From positions 124,001 through 188,000 of the forward strand of contig NZ_JAGINW010000001.1 in NCBI RefSeq assembly GCF_017876405.1: a stretch of DNA of 64,000 nucleotides, written 5' to 3'. Under the pieces are notes generated by a model that did not search any database, was not told where the DNA came from, and saw nothing but the letters and a program-made list of their open reading frames with translations. This document shows, one piece after another, positions 15,709 to 24,536 of the stretch; position 1 is the first letter of the stretch, and the number at the start of each line of letters is the position of its first letter. This stretch comes from Kibdelosporangium banguiense. GTDB lineage: Bacteria > Actinomycetota > Actinomycetes > Mycobacteriales > Pseudonocardiaceae. The position numbers and the translations under genes are program-made.

Positions 15709-18483
15709 CTAGCTCTCCTGAGCTGCGTTGACCGGCGGACCGGCCGGCCGCGACGCCGAACGCCGCCGCTGACGGCGCGGCGGGGCGAACACGACGTCGT
15801 CGTCCACGCCCTGAGGCACCTCCGAAGACACAGCAGGCGCAGCAGTCACAGCCGCCACGTGCCCGTTGCTGCCCGGCTCGTGGATGGGCTCAGCCGGTTC
15901 CCCGGCTGCAGGCTCCTGCTCGACAGGCTCCTGCGATGCGACCGAAGTCTCAGTCGCGACGGGCTCCGCCGGCTCAGACACCTCGGCAGTCTCCTGCTCG
16001 GCAACCTCAGCCACGTCCGCGGCCTCAGCAGCTGCCTCGACAGCCTCCGGCACCTCTTCCGCAGCGACCTCGGCGGCTTCAGCCGTCGTCTCCGAAGACT
16101 CGACAGCCTCCACTGCCTCAGCCGCCTCAGCGGCTTCTGCTGCCTCGGCGCGGGCGCGCTCGGCCTTGGCCCGGCGCTCCGCCCGGGTCGGGCGCTCACG
16201 CGTCCGCTCCGGCTGCTTCTCCTCGACCTTGGCGGGCTTGGCCGGCTGCGCGTGCTGGTGGCCGTTGCCGCCGTTCGAGCCGTTGGTCTTCACGACCGGC
16301 TCGGTGGACACGATCACGCCACGCCCACGGCAGTGCTCACAGGTGGCGCTGAACGCCTCCAGCAGGCCCGTGCCGACGCGCTTGCGCGTCATCTGCACGA
16401 GGCCCAGGGAGGTGACCTCGGCGACCTGGTGGCGGGTGCGGTCGCGGCCCAGGCACTCCGTCAGCCGGCGCAGCACCAGATCCCGGTTGGATTCCAGCAC
16501 CATGTCGATGAAGTCGATCACGATGATGCCGCCGATGTCGCGCAGCCGCAGCTGGCGGACGATCTCCTCGGCCGACTCCAGGTTGTTGCGGGTGACCGTC
16601 TCCTCGAGGTTGCCGCCCGATCCGGTGAACTTGCCGGTGTTCACGTCGATCACGGTCATCGCCTCGGTGCGGTCGATGACCAGGTAGCCGCCGGAGGGCA
16701 GCCAGACCTTGCGGTCCAGCGCCTTCAGCAGCTGCTCGTCGATGCGGAACTCGGTGAAGACGTCCGTCGTGCCGACGTGCCGCTGCAGCCGGTCCTGCAG
16801 GTCGGGCGCGACGTGCCGGACGTAGGCGTCGATGGTGTCCCAGGCGTCGTCGCCCTGCACGACCAGCGCGGAGAAGTCCTCGGTGAACAGGTCGCGCACG
16901 ACCTTGACCAGCAGGTCCGGCTCCTCGTAGAGCAGCGTCGGCGCGGTGGCCTTCTTGACGTCGTCGGTGCCTTCGGCCTTGTCCTTGATGACCTGCCACT
17001 GCGCCTGCAGCCGGCGTACGTCGCGAGCCAGCTCGTCCTCGGCGATGCCTTCCGAGGCAGTGCGGATGATCACACCGGCGTCCTCGGGAACGATCCGCTT
17101 GAGGATGTCCTTGAGCCTGCGCCGCTCGTTCTCCGGCAGCTTGCGGCTGATCCCGGTGGCGCCGCCGCCGGGCACGTAGACCAGGAAGCGGCCGGGCAGG
17201 CTGATCTGGGTGGTCAGCCGGGCGCCCTTGTGGCCGACCGGGTCCTTGGTGACCTGCACGAGCACGCTGTCACCGGTGGACAGCGCCTGCTCGATACGAC
17301 GGGCCTTGCCTTCCAGACCGGCGGCGTCCCAGTCGACCTCACCGGCGTACAGCACCGCGTTGCGGCCACGCCCGATGTCGACGAACGCCGCCTCCATGCT
17401 GGGCAGCACGTTCTGCACGCGGCCGAGGTAGACATTTCCGACCAGCGAACCCGAGCCGGACGCGGTGACGAAGTGCTCGACGAGCACGCCGTCCTCGAGC
17501 ACGCCGATCTGGGTGCGGTCGGTCTGCTCACGCACGACCATCTTGCGGTCGACCGACTCACGCCGGGTCAGGAACTCCGCCTCGGACAGGATCGGCGCGC
17601 GGCGGCGACCGGCCTCACGGCCGTCACGACGGCGCTGGCGCTTGGCCTCCAGGCGGGTCGAGCCCCGGACGCTGCGAACCTCGTCACGGTCCGGTTTATC
17701 CGCTTTAGGCTTTTCGTCCCGCGCTTCCCGGACGTGCACAACGGTGTTCGGCGGGTCGTCCTCGTTGGCCGAGGCCTCCTCGCCGTCCGAGCCCTTGCGG
17801 CGACGACGCCGACGGCGCCGACGGCTCACGCCGTCCTCGGCAGCGTCCTCCGGCTCCTCTCCCTCGGGCTCGGCGGCTTCGGGCTCCTCCGCGGCGGCTG
17901 CCGGGGTCTCCTCTTCGTCCTGGTCCTCGGAGCCGTCCTCAGCCTGGCCGCCCTTGCCACGGCCACGGCCGCGACGACCACGGCGGCGACGACGACGCGT
18001 CGCGCCGTCCTCGTCGCCCGCCTCGGCGTCTTCGGCTCCGTCGGCGTCTTCGGGCTCCGTGACCTCGGTCACCGGCTCCTCGACGGCCACCGGCTCCGGC
18101 TTGACCGGCCGGGCCTTGGTCGCCTCGGGGGGCAGGAACAGCGGCGACGCGGAGGCGAACAGCGGCTGCTTGGGCGGCCGGGCCCGGCGCTCGGGTTCAG
18201 GCTCGGCGACTGCCTCGGCCTCCGGCTCGGGTTCGCCGACCGGCTCGAGCTCGGCCTCGTCGTCCTGCGGGGCCAGCGCGTCGACCACGCGCTGCGCCAC
18301 CTCACGGCTGACGCTGGACTGCGCGCTGCGCACTTCCTGGTTCAGGTCCGCCAGTGCGTTGAGCACCTCGCGGCTGCTCGCCCCGAGCAGCTTCGCCAGG
18401 GCGTGCACCCTGATCTTCGGCGGCAGGTCGATCAGGTCCCGCTCGGTGGCGTCCTCACCGGCGGGCGTAGTCGTGTCCGACAT
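15709..18483 (-). CDS. rne: Ribonuclease E/G with IF2_N-like N-terminal domain
   Basis: 924 residues. A short IF2_N-like motif (RVHALAKLLGASSREVLNAL, about 25-44) is followed by a long acidic, then Arg-rich disordered region to about residue 290. The S1 RNA-binding domain (GNVYLGRVQNVLPSMEAAF) and the catalytic RNase E/G core follow, with EEIVRQLRLRDIGGIIVIDF and a zinc-link motif CEHCRGRG. The C-terminus is again low-complexity and Ala/Glu-rich. The enzyme cleaves A/U-rich single-stranded RNA and anchors the degradosome. The ATG follows GGCGGAGGAGC. Confidence 0.96.
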   Translation of the reverse strand: MSDTTTPAGEDATERDLIDLPPKIRVHALAKLLGASSREVLNALADLNQEVRSAQSSVSREVAQRVVDALAPQDDEAELEPVGEPEPEAEAVAEPEPERRARPPKQPLFASASPLFLPPEATKARPVKPEPVAVEEPVTEVTEPEDADGAEDAEAGDEDGATRRRRRRGRRGRGRGKGGQAEDGSEDQDEEETPAAAAEEPEAAEPEGEEPEDAAEDGVSRRRRRRRRRKGSDGEEASANEDDPPNTVVHVREARDEKPKADKPDRDEVRSVRGSTRLEAKRQRRRDGREAGRRRAPILSEAEFLTRRESVDRKMVVREQTDRTQIGVLEDGVLVEHFVTASGSGSLVGNVYLGRVQNVLPSMEAAFVDIGRGRNAVLYAGEVDWDAAGLEGKARRIEQALSTGDSVLVQVTKDPVGHKGARLTTQISLPGRFLVYVPGGGATGISRKLPENERRRLKDILKRIVPEDAGVIIRTASEGIAEDELARDVRRLQAQWQVIKDKAEGTDDVKKATAPTLLYEEPDLLVKVVRDLFTEDFSALVVQGDDAWDTIDAYVRHVAPDLQDRLQRHVGTTDVFTEFRIDEQLLKALDRKVWLPSGGYLVIDRTEAMTVIDVNTGKFTGSGGNLEETVTRNNLESAEEIVRQLRLRDIGGIIVIDFIDMVLESNRDLVLRRLTECLGRDRTRHQVAEVTSLGLVQMTRKRVGTGLLEAFSATCEHCRGRGVIVSTEPVVKTNGSNGGNGHQHAQPAKPAKVEEKQPERTRERPTRAERRAKAERARAEAAEAAEAAEAVEAVESSETTAEAAEVAAEEVPEAVEAAAEAADVAEVAEQETAEVSEPAEPVATETSVASQEPVEQEPAAGEPAEPIHEPGSNGHVAAVTAAPAVSSEVPQGVDDDVVFAPPRRQRRRSASRPAGPPVNAAQES

Positions 18484-18691
18484 GTAGCTCCTCCGCCCCC
18501 GGGCGCGTCCATAGAGGGACGCGGCCGCGCAGGGGCCTCTCGTGTTCGGTTCCGCCGCGCGAGGCGGCGGACGTTTGTGTCCTCCCGGAGTGCGCCGCCT
18601 TCCCCTGGCGCAGCCCGTCTCATTCAGTCCTGCTGGTCCGCCGCGCGAACGGCGGGAATCCTCGCCTCACGCCACCCGCGGGTGGCACAGG
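18484..18691 (-). promoter_or_regulatory. rne leader with tandem GC-rich stem-loops
   Basis: The 208-base gap upstream of rne holds two related stem-loops that share CCGCCGCGCGA: CCGCCGC/GCGGCGG at 18552-18570 and CCGCCG/CGGCGG at 18638-18655. A perfect 16-base palindrome, GCCACCCGCGGGTGGC, lies at 18671-18686, and a small CGTCC/GGACG stem lies near the start codon. If transcribed as the rne 5' leader, these could serve self-regulation, as known for E. coli rne. Confidence 0.45.
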
Positions 18692-19459
18692 TCAGCTGTG
18701 GACGTCGTCCCGCGGCGGCTCCGGGCCCCGGTCAGGGGCCAGCGGGTCGGCGATGCCACCGCCATCGTCGAGCCGTCCCTGGGCCATCCGGGTCGCCTTC
18801 GCGGGCACCGGCGGTTCCAGAGCGGCGACGACACGGAGCGCGCTCAGCACGTCGTCCGGCCGTACGGCAGGTGTCGTCTGCCGTACAACTACGTCAAGTA
18901 TCCCATACGGTTCGCCGTCCGCTGACACTTCACGGGTCAGCGCCCCTACAACCGCAGGTCGGACATTGATTGTCCGCATGCCGTTCTTGGTCAGCCGCTC
19001 CACTTCGGCCACTTCGAGGGCCATCAGCGCGTCCACCGCGGCGGCCAGGTCACCCGGCGCAACTCCGGGCACCTCGATCTGCCAGCGGCTGGCGTCGATC
19101 CGGTCGGCGAGCGAGCCGGACTCGGCCGCCACCGCTTCCAGCAGGTCCAGGCCAGGTGGCATGGCCCGATCCAGCTCCGCCACCAGCCCAGCCGGGTCGA
19201 CCACCTCGATGAGCTGGATCTCCACGTACTCGGCCTCGCTGGCCGCACCGGTGGGCGCCGCGCCGATCCAGGAGATCTTCGGGTGCGGGTTGAAGCCCTG
19301 GGAGAACGCCATGGGTACGTGGGCCCGGCGCAGGGCGCGTTCGAAGGCCCTGGCGATGTCGCGGTGTGATGTGAAACGCAGCCGGCCGCGTTTGGCGTAA
19401 CGCAGCCGGAGCTTCTGAACCCCTGGTGGCGACGGATTGGGCTGGTCTTGACGGCTCAG
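18692..19459 (-). CDS. TIGR03936-family radical-SAM-linked protein (DUF2344)
   Basis: 255 residues. The core KLRLRYAKRGRLRFTSHRDI and FSQGFNPHPKISW identify the TIGR03936/DUF2344 family, whose genes travel with or are fused to the TIGR03960 radical-SAM enzyme; the biochemical role is unknown. The most likely start is CTG at 19459: an excellent AAGGAG lies five bases upstream and the resulting N-terminus (SRQDQPNPSPPG) fits homologues. ATG and GTG are absent in frame near the start, and a TTG at 19537 lacks a good ribosome-binding site. The C-terminal ~30 residues are Pro/Asp-rich and probably disordered. Confidence 0.85.
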   Translation of the reverse strand: MSRQDQPNPSPPGVQKLRLRYAKRGRLRFTSHRDIARAFERALRRAHVPMAFSQGFNPHPKISWIGAAPTGAASEAEYVEIQLIEVVDPAGLVAELDRAMPPGLDLLEAVAAESGSLADRIDASRWQIEVPGVAPGDLAAAVDALMALEVAEVERLTKNGMRTINVRPAVVGALTREVSADGEPYGILDVVVRQTTPAVRPDDVLSALRVVAALEPPVPAKATRMAQGRLDDGGGIADPLAPDRGPEPPRDDVHS

Positions 19460-19640
19460 CGTTACTCCTTCTGGTGGACTGCGGCGGCTCCGCTGGTGCA
19501 CACCTGCTGTCGGCTGGCACCGTACCGGGAGGCGCAATTCACCCGATGAACTTGTCTGTCCGACGCGGCGTGGCTACCGTCCCGCAACGTGGACAGCCGG
19601 TACCCCCGAGCCGGCCGACCCAGCGATGGAGGTCCTTTCC

Positions 19641-21017
19641 GTGCCTCTGCTCCGCCGCGCAAGGGCGGCAGCGGTGTTCACGGCAGTGCTCGTGACGACG
19701 TGCACCCTGCCGTCTGCAGCCGACGCCAGCGACGCCACGTGCGTCACGACCGGCGCCGCGTTGCGCTACGTCGTGCTGTTCGACCGGAACATGCCCCCAG
19801 CCGAGGCACAGGCTGAGATCACCGGGGCCTGCGGCGTCACTACCATCTATTACGCGCCGACCGGCGTCGCGGTTGCCACGTCCGCCGATCCGAAATTCGA
19901 CGACCGGCTAGGACGCGACCGCGCGTTCAGCGCCCAGACCGCCGCCCCGCGCAAGTCCAAGTCCGAAGAGACGGCCGCGTCCCCCACCCGGTCCGTGTCG
20001 GCGGCCGACCGGACCGCCGAGCAATGGGACATGGCGATGATCGACGCGCCGGCCGCCCACGAGATCACCACCGGCAGCCGGGACGTGGTCGTCGGCGTGC
20101 TGGACTCCGGCATCGACGCCACCCACCCGGACCTGCGCGCCGCCGTCGACCCCAAACTCTCCGCGGGCTGCACGACGGGTAGCCCGGACACCAGCCCAGC
20201 AGCCTGGGCGCCGAAGTCGTCACCGCACGGGACGCACGTCGCGGGCACTATCGCCGCAGCTGACGACGGCAAGGGCATCACGGGTGTCGCGCCGGGCGTA
20301 CGGCTCGCGTCAGTGCGCGTGGTCGACGACGAGGGGCGCATCTACCCCGAGTACGCGATCTGCGGCTTCATGTGGGCCGCGCAGCAGCACATGACGATCA
20401 CCAACAGCAGCTACTTCGTCGACCCGTGGTTGTTCACCTGCTCGAAGTCGGGCCAACGGGTCGTACGCGAGGCGTTAATGCGCACGGTCGCGTATGCGGC
20501 GGCGCAGGGGGTCGTGAACGTCGCCGCAGCTACGAACGAGAACGTCGACATGGCGAATCCGCCCGAGCCGAGCTGCCGTGTGCTGCCGGCGGGTCTACGC
20601 GATGTCCTCGCGGTGTCGTCGGTCGGGCAGGACAAGGTCAAAGCCGGGTACAGCGCGTACGGGCTCGGCGTGGTCGACGTGACCGCTCCGGGCGGGGAAC
20701 GCTTGCGCGGCAAGGACGACCCTGACAACGGATGCGTTTTGTCCACCGTGCCAGGCGGATACGCGCGGTACTGCGGTACTTCCATGGCCGCACCGCATGT
20801 TTCCGGCGTGCTGGCGCTGCTCGCGTCGACGCACCCGAAAGCGTCACCGGCGACGTTGACCCGTCTGCTGAACAACCAGTCCGAGAGCGTCCCGTGCCCG
20901 GCCGACTACGACCTCAGTGGCAACGGCACGCAGGACGCGTATTGCTCCGGATACGCGCCCTACAACGGCTTCTACGGCCACGGCCTGGTCAACGCCCTGG
21001 CGGCGGTGGAAAACTAG
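19641..21017 (+). CDS. Secreted subtilisin-like S8 serine protease
   Basis: 458 residues from the GTG at 19641, which has GGAGG eight bases upstream. A Sec signal peptide (LLRRARAAAVFTAVLVTTC... to about residue 30) precedes a ~120-residue propeptide-like region. The catalytic domain then shows Asp155 (VLDSGID), His196 (SPHGTHVAG) and Ser381 (CGTSMAAPH). Cys residues in the mature part suggest disulphides. It is an exported peptidase. Its gene is inserted, on the opposite strand, between the TIGR03936 and TIGR03960 genes that are neighbours in most actinobacteria, and overlaps the latter by four bases tail-to-tail. Confidence 0.93.
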   Translation: MPLLRRARAAAVFTAVLVTTCTLPSAADASDATCVTTGAALRYVVLFDRNMPPAEAQAEITGACGVTTIYYAPTGVAVATSADPKFDDRLGRDRAFSAQTAAPRKSKSEETAASPTRSVSAADRTAEQWDMAMIDAPAAHEITTGSRDVVVGVLDSGIDATHPDLRAAVDPKLSAGCTTGSPDTSPAAWAPKSSPHGTHVAGTIAAADDGKGITGVAPGVRLASVRVVDDEGRIYPEYAICGFMWAAQQHMTITNSSYFVDPWLFTCSKSGQRVVREALMRTVAYAAAQGVVNVAAATNENVDMANPPEPSCRVLPAGLRDVLAVSSVGQDKVKAGYSAYGLGVVDVTAPGGERLRGKDDPDNGCVLSTVPGGYARYCGTSMAAPHVSGVLALLASTHPKASPATLTRLLNNQSESVPCPADYDLSGNGTQDAYCSGYAPYNGFYGHGLVNALAAVEN

Positions 21018-22936
21018 ACCGGGCTGAGCGGCAGGAGTTTCCGGCCGGTCGGGCCCACCTCGATCGCGGTGCCCATCGTCGGGCAGACACCGCAGTCGAA
21101 GCATGGCGTCCACCGGCAGTCGTCGAGCTCCTGCTCGTCCAGTGAGTCCTGCCAGTCGTCCCACAGCCACTGCCGGTCCAGGCCCGAATCCAGGTGATCC
21201 CAGGGCAGGACCTCCTGCTCGCCCCGCTCACGCGTGGTGAACCAGTCCAGGCTCACGCCCAGCGGCTCGAGCTCGGCCGCGGCGGCGTTGACCCACCGGT
21301 CGAAGGAGAAGTGCTCGCCCCAGCCGTCGAACCGGCCGCCGTCGCGCCAGACCCGCTCGATGACCCGGCCGACACGGCGGTCACCACGCGACAGAAGTCC
21401 TTCGATCAGACTCGGTTTGCCGTCGTGGTAACGCATTCCGATGTTCTTGGCCAGCCCGCGGTCGGCGTTGATCTCCGCACGCAGCTTGCGCAGCCGGCTG
21501 TCCACAGTGTCCGGATCACACTGCGCGGCCCACTGGAACGGCGTGTGCGGCTTGGGAACGAACCCGCCGATCGAGATGGTGCAACGGATGTCGTTGCGGC
21601 CCGCGGCTTTCCGGCCGGCCCGGATGACCTCCTTGGCCATGTGGGCGATCTGCAGCACGTCCTCGTCGGTCTCGGTCGGCAGGCCGCACATGAAGTACAG
21701 CTTGACCTGCCGCCAGCCGTTGGCGAACGCGGCGGAGACCGTGCGGATGAGGTCCTCCTCGGACACCATCTTGTTGATCACACGGCGGATCCGCTCACTG
21801 CCGCCTTCCGGCGCGAACGTCAGGCCGGAGCGCCTTCCGTTGCGGGACAACTCGTTGGCGAGGTCGACGTTGAACGCGTCGACCCGCGTGCTCGGCAGCG
21901 AAAGGCCGGTGTTGGTCCCCTCGTAGCGGTCCGCGAGCCCCTTGGTGATCTGCGCGATCTCCGAGTGGTCCGCGCTGGACAACGACAGCAGGCCGACCTC
22001 TTCGAAGCCGCTCGCTTCCAGTCCTTTGTGGACCATATCGCCGATGCCCTCGATCGAGCGCTCCCGGACCGGCCGGGTGATCATGCCCGCCTGGCAGAAC
22101 CGGCAGCCACGGGTGCAGCCACGGAAGATCTCCACGCTCATCCGCTCGTGCACGCTCTCGGCGAGCGGCACCAACGGCTGTTTGGGGTACGGCCACGCGT
22201 CGAGGTCCATGGTGGTCCGCTTCGACACACGCTCCGGCACTCGCTCACGGTTGGGCTTCACATACGCGAGTTCGCGGTCTTCGGTGTAGTCGACGTCGTA
22301 GAAGCGTGGAATGTAGATGTTGCCGGTCTCGGCCATCCGAGTCAGCAGCTCGATCCGGCCGCCCGGCGACCCTTCGGCCTTCCACGCGCGGATGATGTCC
22401 GTGATCTCCAGGACGGCTTCCTCGCCGTCCCCCAGCACCACGGCGTCGATGAAGTCCGCCATCGGCTCGGGGTTGAACGCCGAGTGCCCGCCGGCGAGCA
22501 CGACGGGGTGCTCATCGGTCCGGTCGGCCGCGTGGATCGGGATCCCGGCCAGGTCCAGCGCGGTGAGCAGGTTCGTGTAGCCGAGTTCGGTCGCGAAGCT
22601 CACGCCCAGCATGTCGAACGCGCCGACCGGCCGGTGACCGTCGACTGTGAACTGCGGCACATCGTGCTCGCGCATCAGCTTCTCGAGATCCGGCCACACC
22701 GAGTACGTGCGCTCGGCAAGTACGTCGGGCTGCTCGTTGAGGATCTCGTACAGGATCATGACGCCCTGGTTGGGCAGGCCGACCTCGTACGCGTCGGGGT
22801 ACATCAAAGCCCAGCGCACGGTGGTGGCGTCCCAGTCCTTCACCGTCGCGTTGAGCTCGCCACCGACGTACTGCACCGGCTTGGCGACCTTGGGCAGCAG
22901 CGATTCCAACCGGGGGAAAACGGACTCGACGCTCAC
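21014..22936 (-). CDS. TIGR03960-family B12-binding-like radical SAM protein
   Basis: 640 residues from the GTG at 22936. The N-terminal third is a B12-binding-like Rossmann domain (PNQGVMILYEILNEQ and GGHSAFNPEPMADF). The radical-SAM cluster motif CTRGCRFC (C-x3-C-x2-C) is near residue 275, followed by GFEEVGLLSLSS and APEGGSERIR. The C-terminal CxxC-type end (DCGVCPTMG) is typical of the family. Function is unknown; the family is conserved with TIGR03936 upstream of rne. The start lacks a clear ribosome-binding site. The stop overlaps the S8 protease stop by four bases. Confidence 0.92.
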   Translation of the reverse strand: MSVESVFPRLESLLPKVAKPVQYVGGELNATVKDWDATTVRWALMYPDAYEVGLPNQGVMILYEILNEQPDVLAERTYSVWPDLEKLMREHDVPQFTVDGHRPVGAFDMLGVSFATELGYTNLLTALDLAGIPIHAADRTDEHPVVLAGGHSAFNPEPMADFIDAVVLGDGEEAVLEITDIIRAWKAEGSPGGRIELLTRMAETGNIYIPRFYDVDYTEDRELAYVKPNRERVPERVSKRTTMDLDAWPYPKQPLVPLAESVHERMSVEIFRGCTRGCRFCQAGMITRPVRERSIEGIGDMVHKGLEASGFEEVGLLSLSSADHSEIAQITKGLADRYEGTNTGLSLPSTRVDAFNVDLANELSRNGRRSGLTFAPEGGSERIRRVINKMVSEEDLIRTVSAAFANGWRQVKLYFMCGLPTETDEDVLQIAHMAKEVIRAGRKAAGRNDIRCTISIGGFVPKPHTPFQWAAQCDPDTVDSRLRKLRAEINADRGLAKNIGMRYHDGKPSLIEGLLSRGDRRVGRVIERVWRDGGRFDGWGEHFSFDRWVNAAAAELEPLGVSLDWFTTRERGEQEVLPWDHLDSGLDRQWLWDDWQDSLDEQELDDCRWTPCFDCGVCPTMGTAIEVGPTGRKLLPLSPV

Positions 22937-22947
22937 AGCAAACCAGA

Positions 22948-23754
22948 CTAGCTCAGCAGCAGTTTGCCCAGGCGACGACCGGCGACGATCAGCCCCGCCA
23001 CGGCCATGACCACGAAGTACGCCAGATTGCCGAGCATCGACCACTGCAGCACGCCCGCCGTGAGCCCGCGCATCAGCTCCACGGCGTGATACAGCGGCGA
23101 GATCTGCACAATGACCTGCAGACCCTCGGGGTACACCTCGAGCGGGTAGAAGGTCGCCGAGAACAGGAACATCGGCATCAACGCGAGCTGGACGAGATCA
23201 AAGTCCTGCCAGGACCGCATGAAGGTCGTACATGCCATGCCGACGGCCGCGAACGCCAGCGCCACGAGCAGGACGACCGGCAGCGCCAGAATCGTCCACG
23301 GCGACGTGACCAGCCCGAGAATCGAGATGACGGTCAGGAAGCCGGTGGCGTAGATGGCGCCCCGGATCAGCGCCCACGAGATCTCGCCGATCGCCACGTC
23401 GAACGGGCCGAGCGGAGTGGCGAGCATGCCGTCGTAGACCTTGGCGTACTTGAACTTGAAGAAGATGTTGAACGTGGCGTCGTAGACCGCGCCGTTCATC
23501 GCCGACGCGGCAAGCAGCGCGGGCGCGACGAAAGCGGCGTAGCTCATCGGCTGCCCGCCTGGGCCCGTCACCTCGCCCACGAGCCGTCCGAAGCCGACAC
23601 CCATGGCGAACAGGTAGAAGAACGACTCGAAGAAGCCGGAGAAAATCGTCATCCAGGCGCGCCTGTTCACCAGGAACGAGCGCTCCACGACCGTACGTGC
23701 GCGGCGCGCGTACATCCCGGGCGGGACAACCCGCCAGACCAGTCCGACACTCAC
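22948..23754 (-). CDS. ABC-2-type transporter permease (DrrB/C-like)
   Basis: 268 residues from a GTG at 23754 preceded by GGAGGT. Six hydrophobic helices and the ABC-2 motif (SPLYHAVELMRGLTAG) place it in the DrrB/NodJ export family. An Arg-rich amphipathic N-terminal stretch (RRARTVVERSFLVNRRAW) is typical. It is the last of three tightly packed genes (ATPase, permease, permease) and probably forms a heteromeric channel with the preceding permease. The exported substrate is unknown, with lipids, peptides or antibiotics the usual cargo of such systems. Confidence 0.9.
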   Translation of the reverse strand: MSVGLVWRVVPPGMYARRARTVVERSFLVNRRAWMTIFSGFFESFFYLFAMGVGFGRLVGEVTGPGGQPMSYAAFVAPALLAASAMNGAVYDATFNIFFKFKYAKVYDGMLATPLGPFDVAIGEISWALIRGAIYATGFLTVISILGLVTSPWTILALPVVLLVALAFAAVGMACTTFMRSWQDFDLVQLALMPMFLFSATFYPLEVYPEGLQVIVQISPLYHAVELMRGLTAGVLQWSMLGNLAYFVVMAVAGLIVAGRRLGKLLLS

Positions 23755-23756
23755 CG

Positions 23757-24536
23757 CTAGACCTCCAACCTGCGCCGGAAATGCCTCGCCGCGAGCAAGG
23801 CGCCGACCGTGAACATGGCCAGCAGATACGCCACGTGCCCAACCGTGGGCCAGAACTCGAGATTCCAGAACGCCGCACCGCGCGTGAGCTCCACGCCATG
23901 CCACAAGGGCGTGATCCAAGCCAACGGCTGCACATAGACCGGAAGCTCGGTGACTGGGAAGAACGTGCCCGCAAGCAACGTCATCGGCAACAGGATGAAC
24001 CGGAACAGCGGGTTGAACGCCGTGCCCTCCCCCTGCACCGTCGCCGCGAACGCGACGACCGGCGCGGCGAACGCCATCCCCGTCAGCACCGCGAACAGCA
24101 ACGACAGGACGATGCCGGGACCGGTCACCACCCCCAACACGGTCCCGACGACCGTGAACACCAGGCCGGCGAACGTCAACTTGCTCGTCACCCACATCAG
24201 ATGGCCGGTCGCGACCTGCCCAGGCGTGATAGGCGTGGCCGTCATCGCCCAGTAGACGCGGCTCCACTTGAAGCCGGACAGAACAGGGAACGTCGACTCC
24301 CCCGTCGCGTTCTGCACAGCGGCGCTCGCCAGCAACGCCGGCATCAGATAGACCGCGTAACTGTGACCGCTGGTGACTGTTCCCGGCTGAATCTGGGAGC
24401 CAAGCCCGAACCCCATCGCGACCAGGAAGAACACCGGGTTGAGGACAGTCGACACGACACTCGCGCGCCAGTTGCGCCGATACCAGGTCCAGCTGGCCTC
24501 GACCACCAGCATCCGAGCCTGCAACGGACTGAGCAT
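23757..24536 (-). CDS. ABC-2-type transporter permease
   Basis: 259 residues, with the same fold and motif style (ITPLWHGVELTRG) and six predicted helices as its neighbour. The ATG overlaps the ATPase stop (24536), so the two are coupled. Its N-terminus carries VVEASWTWYRRNWR, the membrane-proximal Arg/Trp motif of the daunorubicin-resistance permeases. Two different permeases with one ATPase imply an asymmetric exporter. Confidence 0.9.
   Translation of the reverse strand: MLSPLQARMLVVEASWTWYRRNWRASVVSTVLNPVFFLVAMGFGLGSQIQPGTVTSGHSYAVYLMPALLASAAVQNATGESTFPVLSGFKWSRVYWAMTATPITPGQVATGHLMWVTSKLTFAGLVFTVVGTVLGVVTGPGIVLSLLFAVLTGMAFAAPVVAFAATVQGEGTAFNPLFRFILLPMTLLAGTFFPVTELPVYVQPLAWITPLWHGVELTRGAAFWNLEFWPTVGHVAYLLAMFTVGALLAARHFRRRLEV

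Noticed and set aside
15859..18969. 1036-codon frame opposite rne
   Set aside because: Reads antisense to a clear RNase E/G; Gly/Leu/Arg/Asp composition is that of a shadow frame in high-G+C DNA and it has no recognisable motif.
21194..22951. 585-codon frame opposite TIGR03960
   Set aside because: Antisense shadow of a conserved radical-SAM gene.
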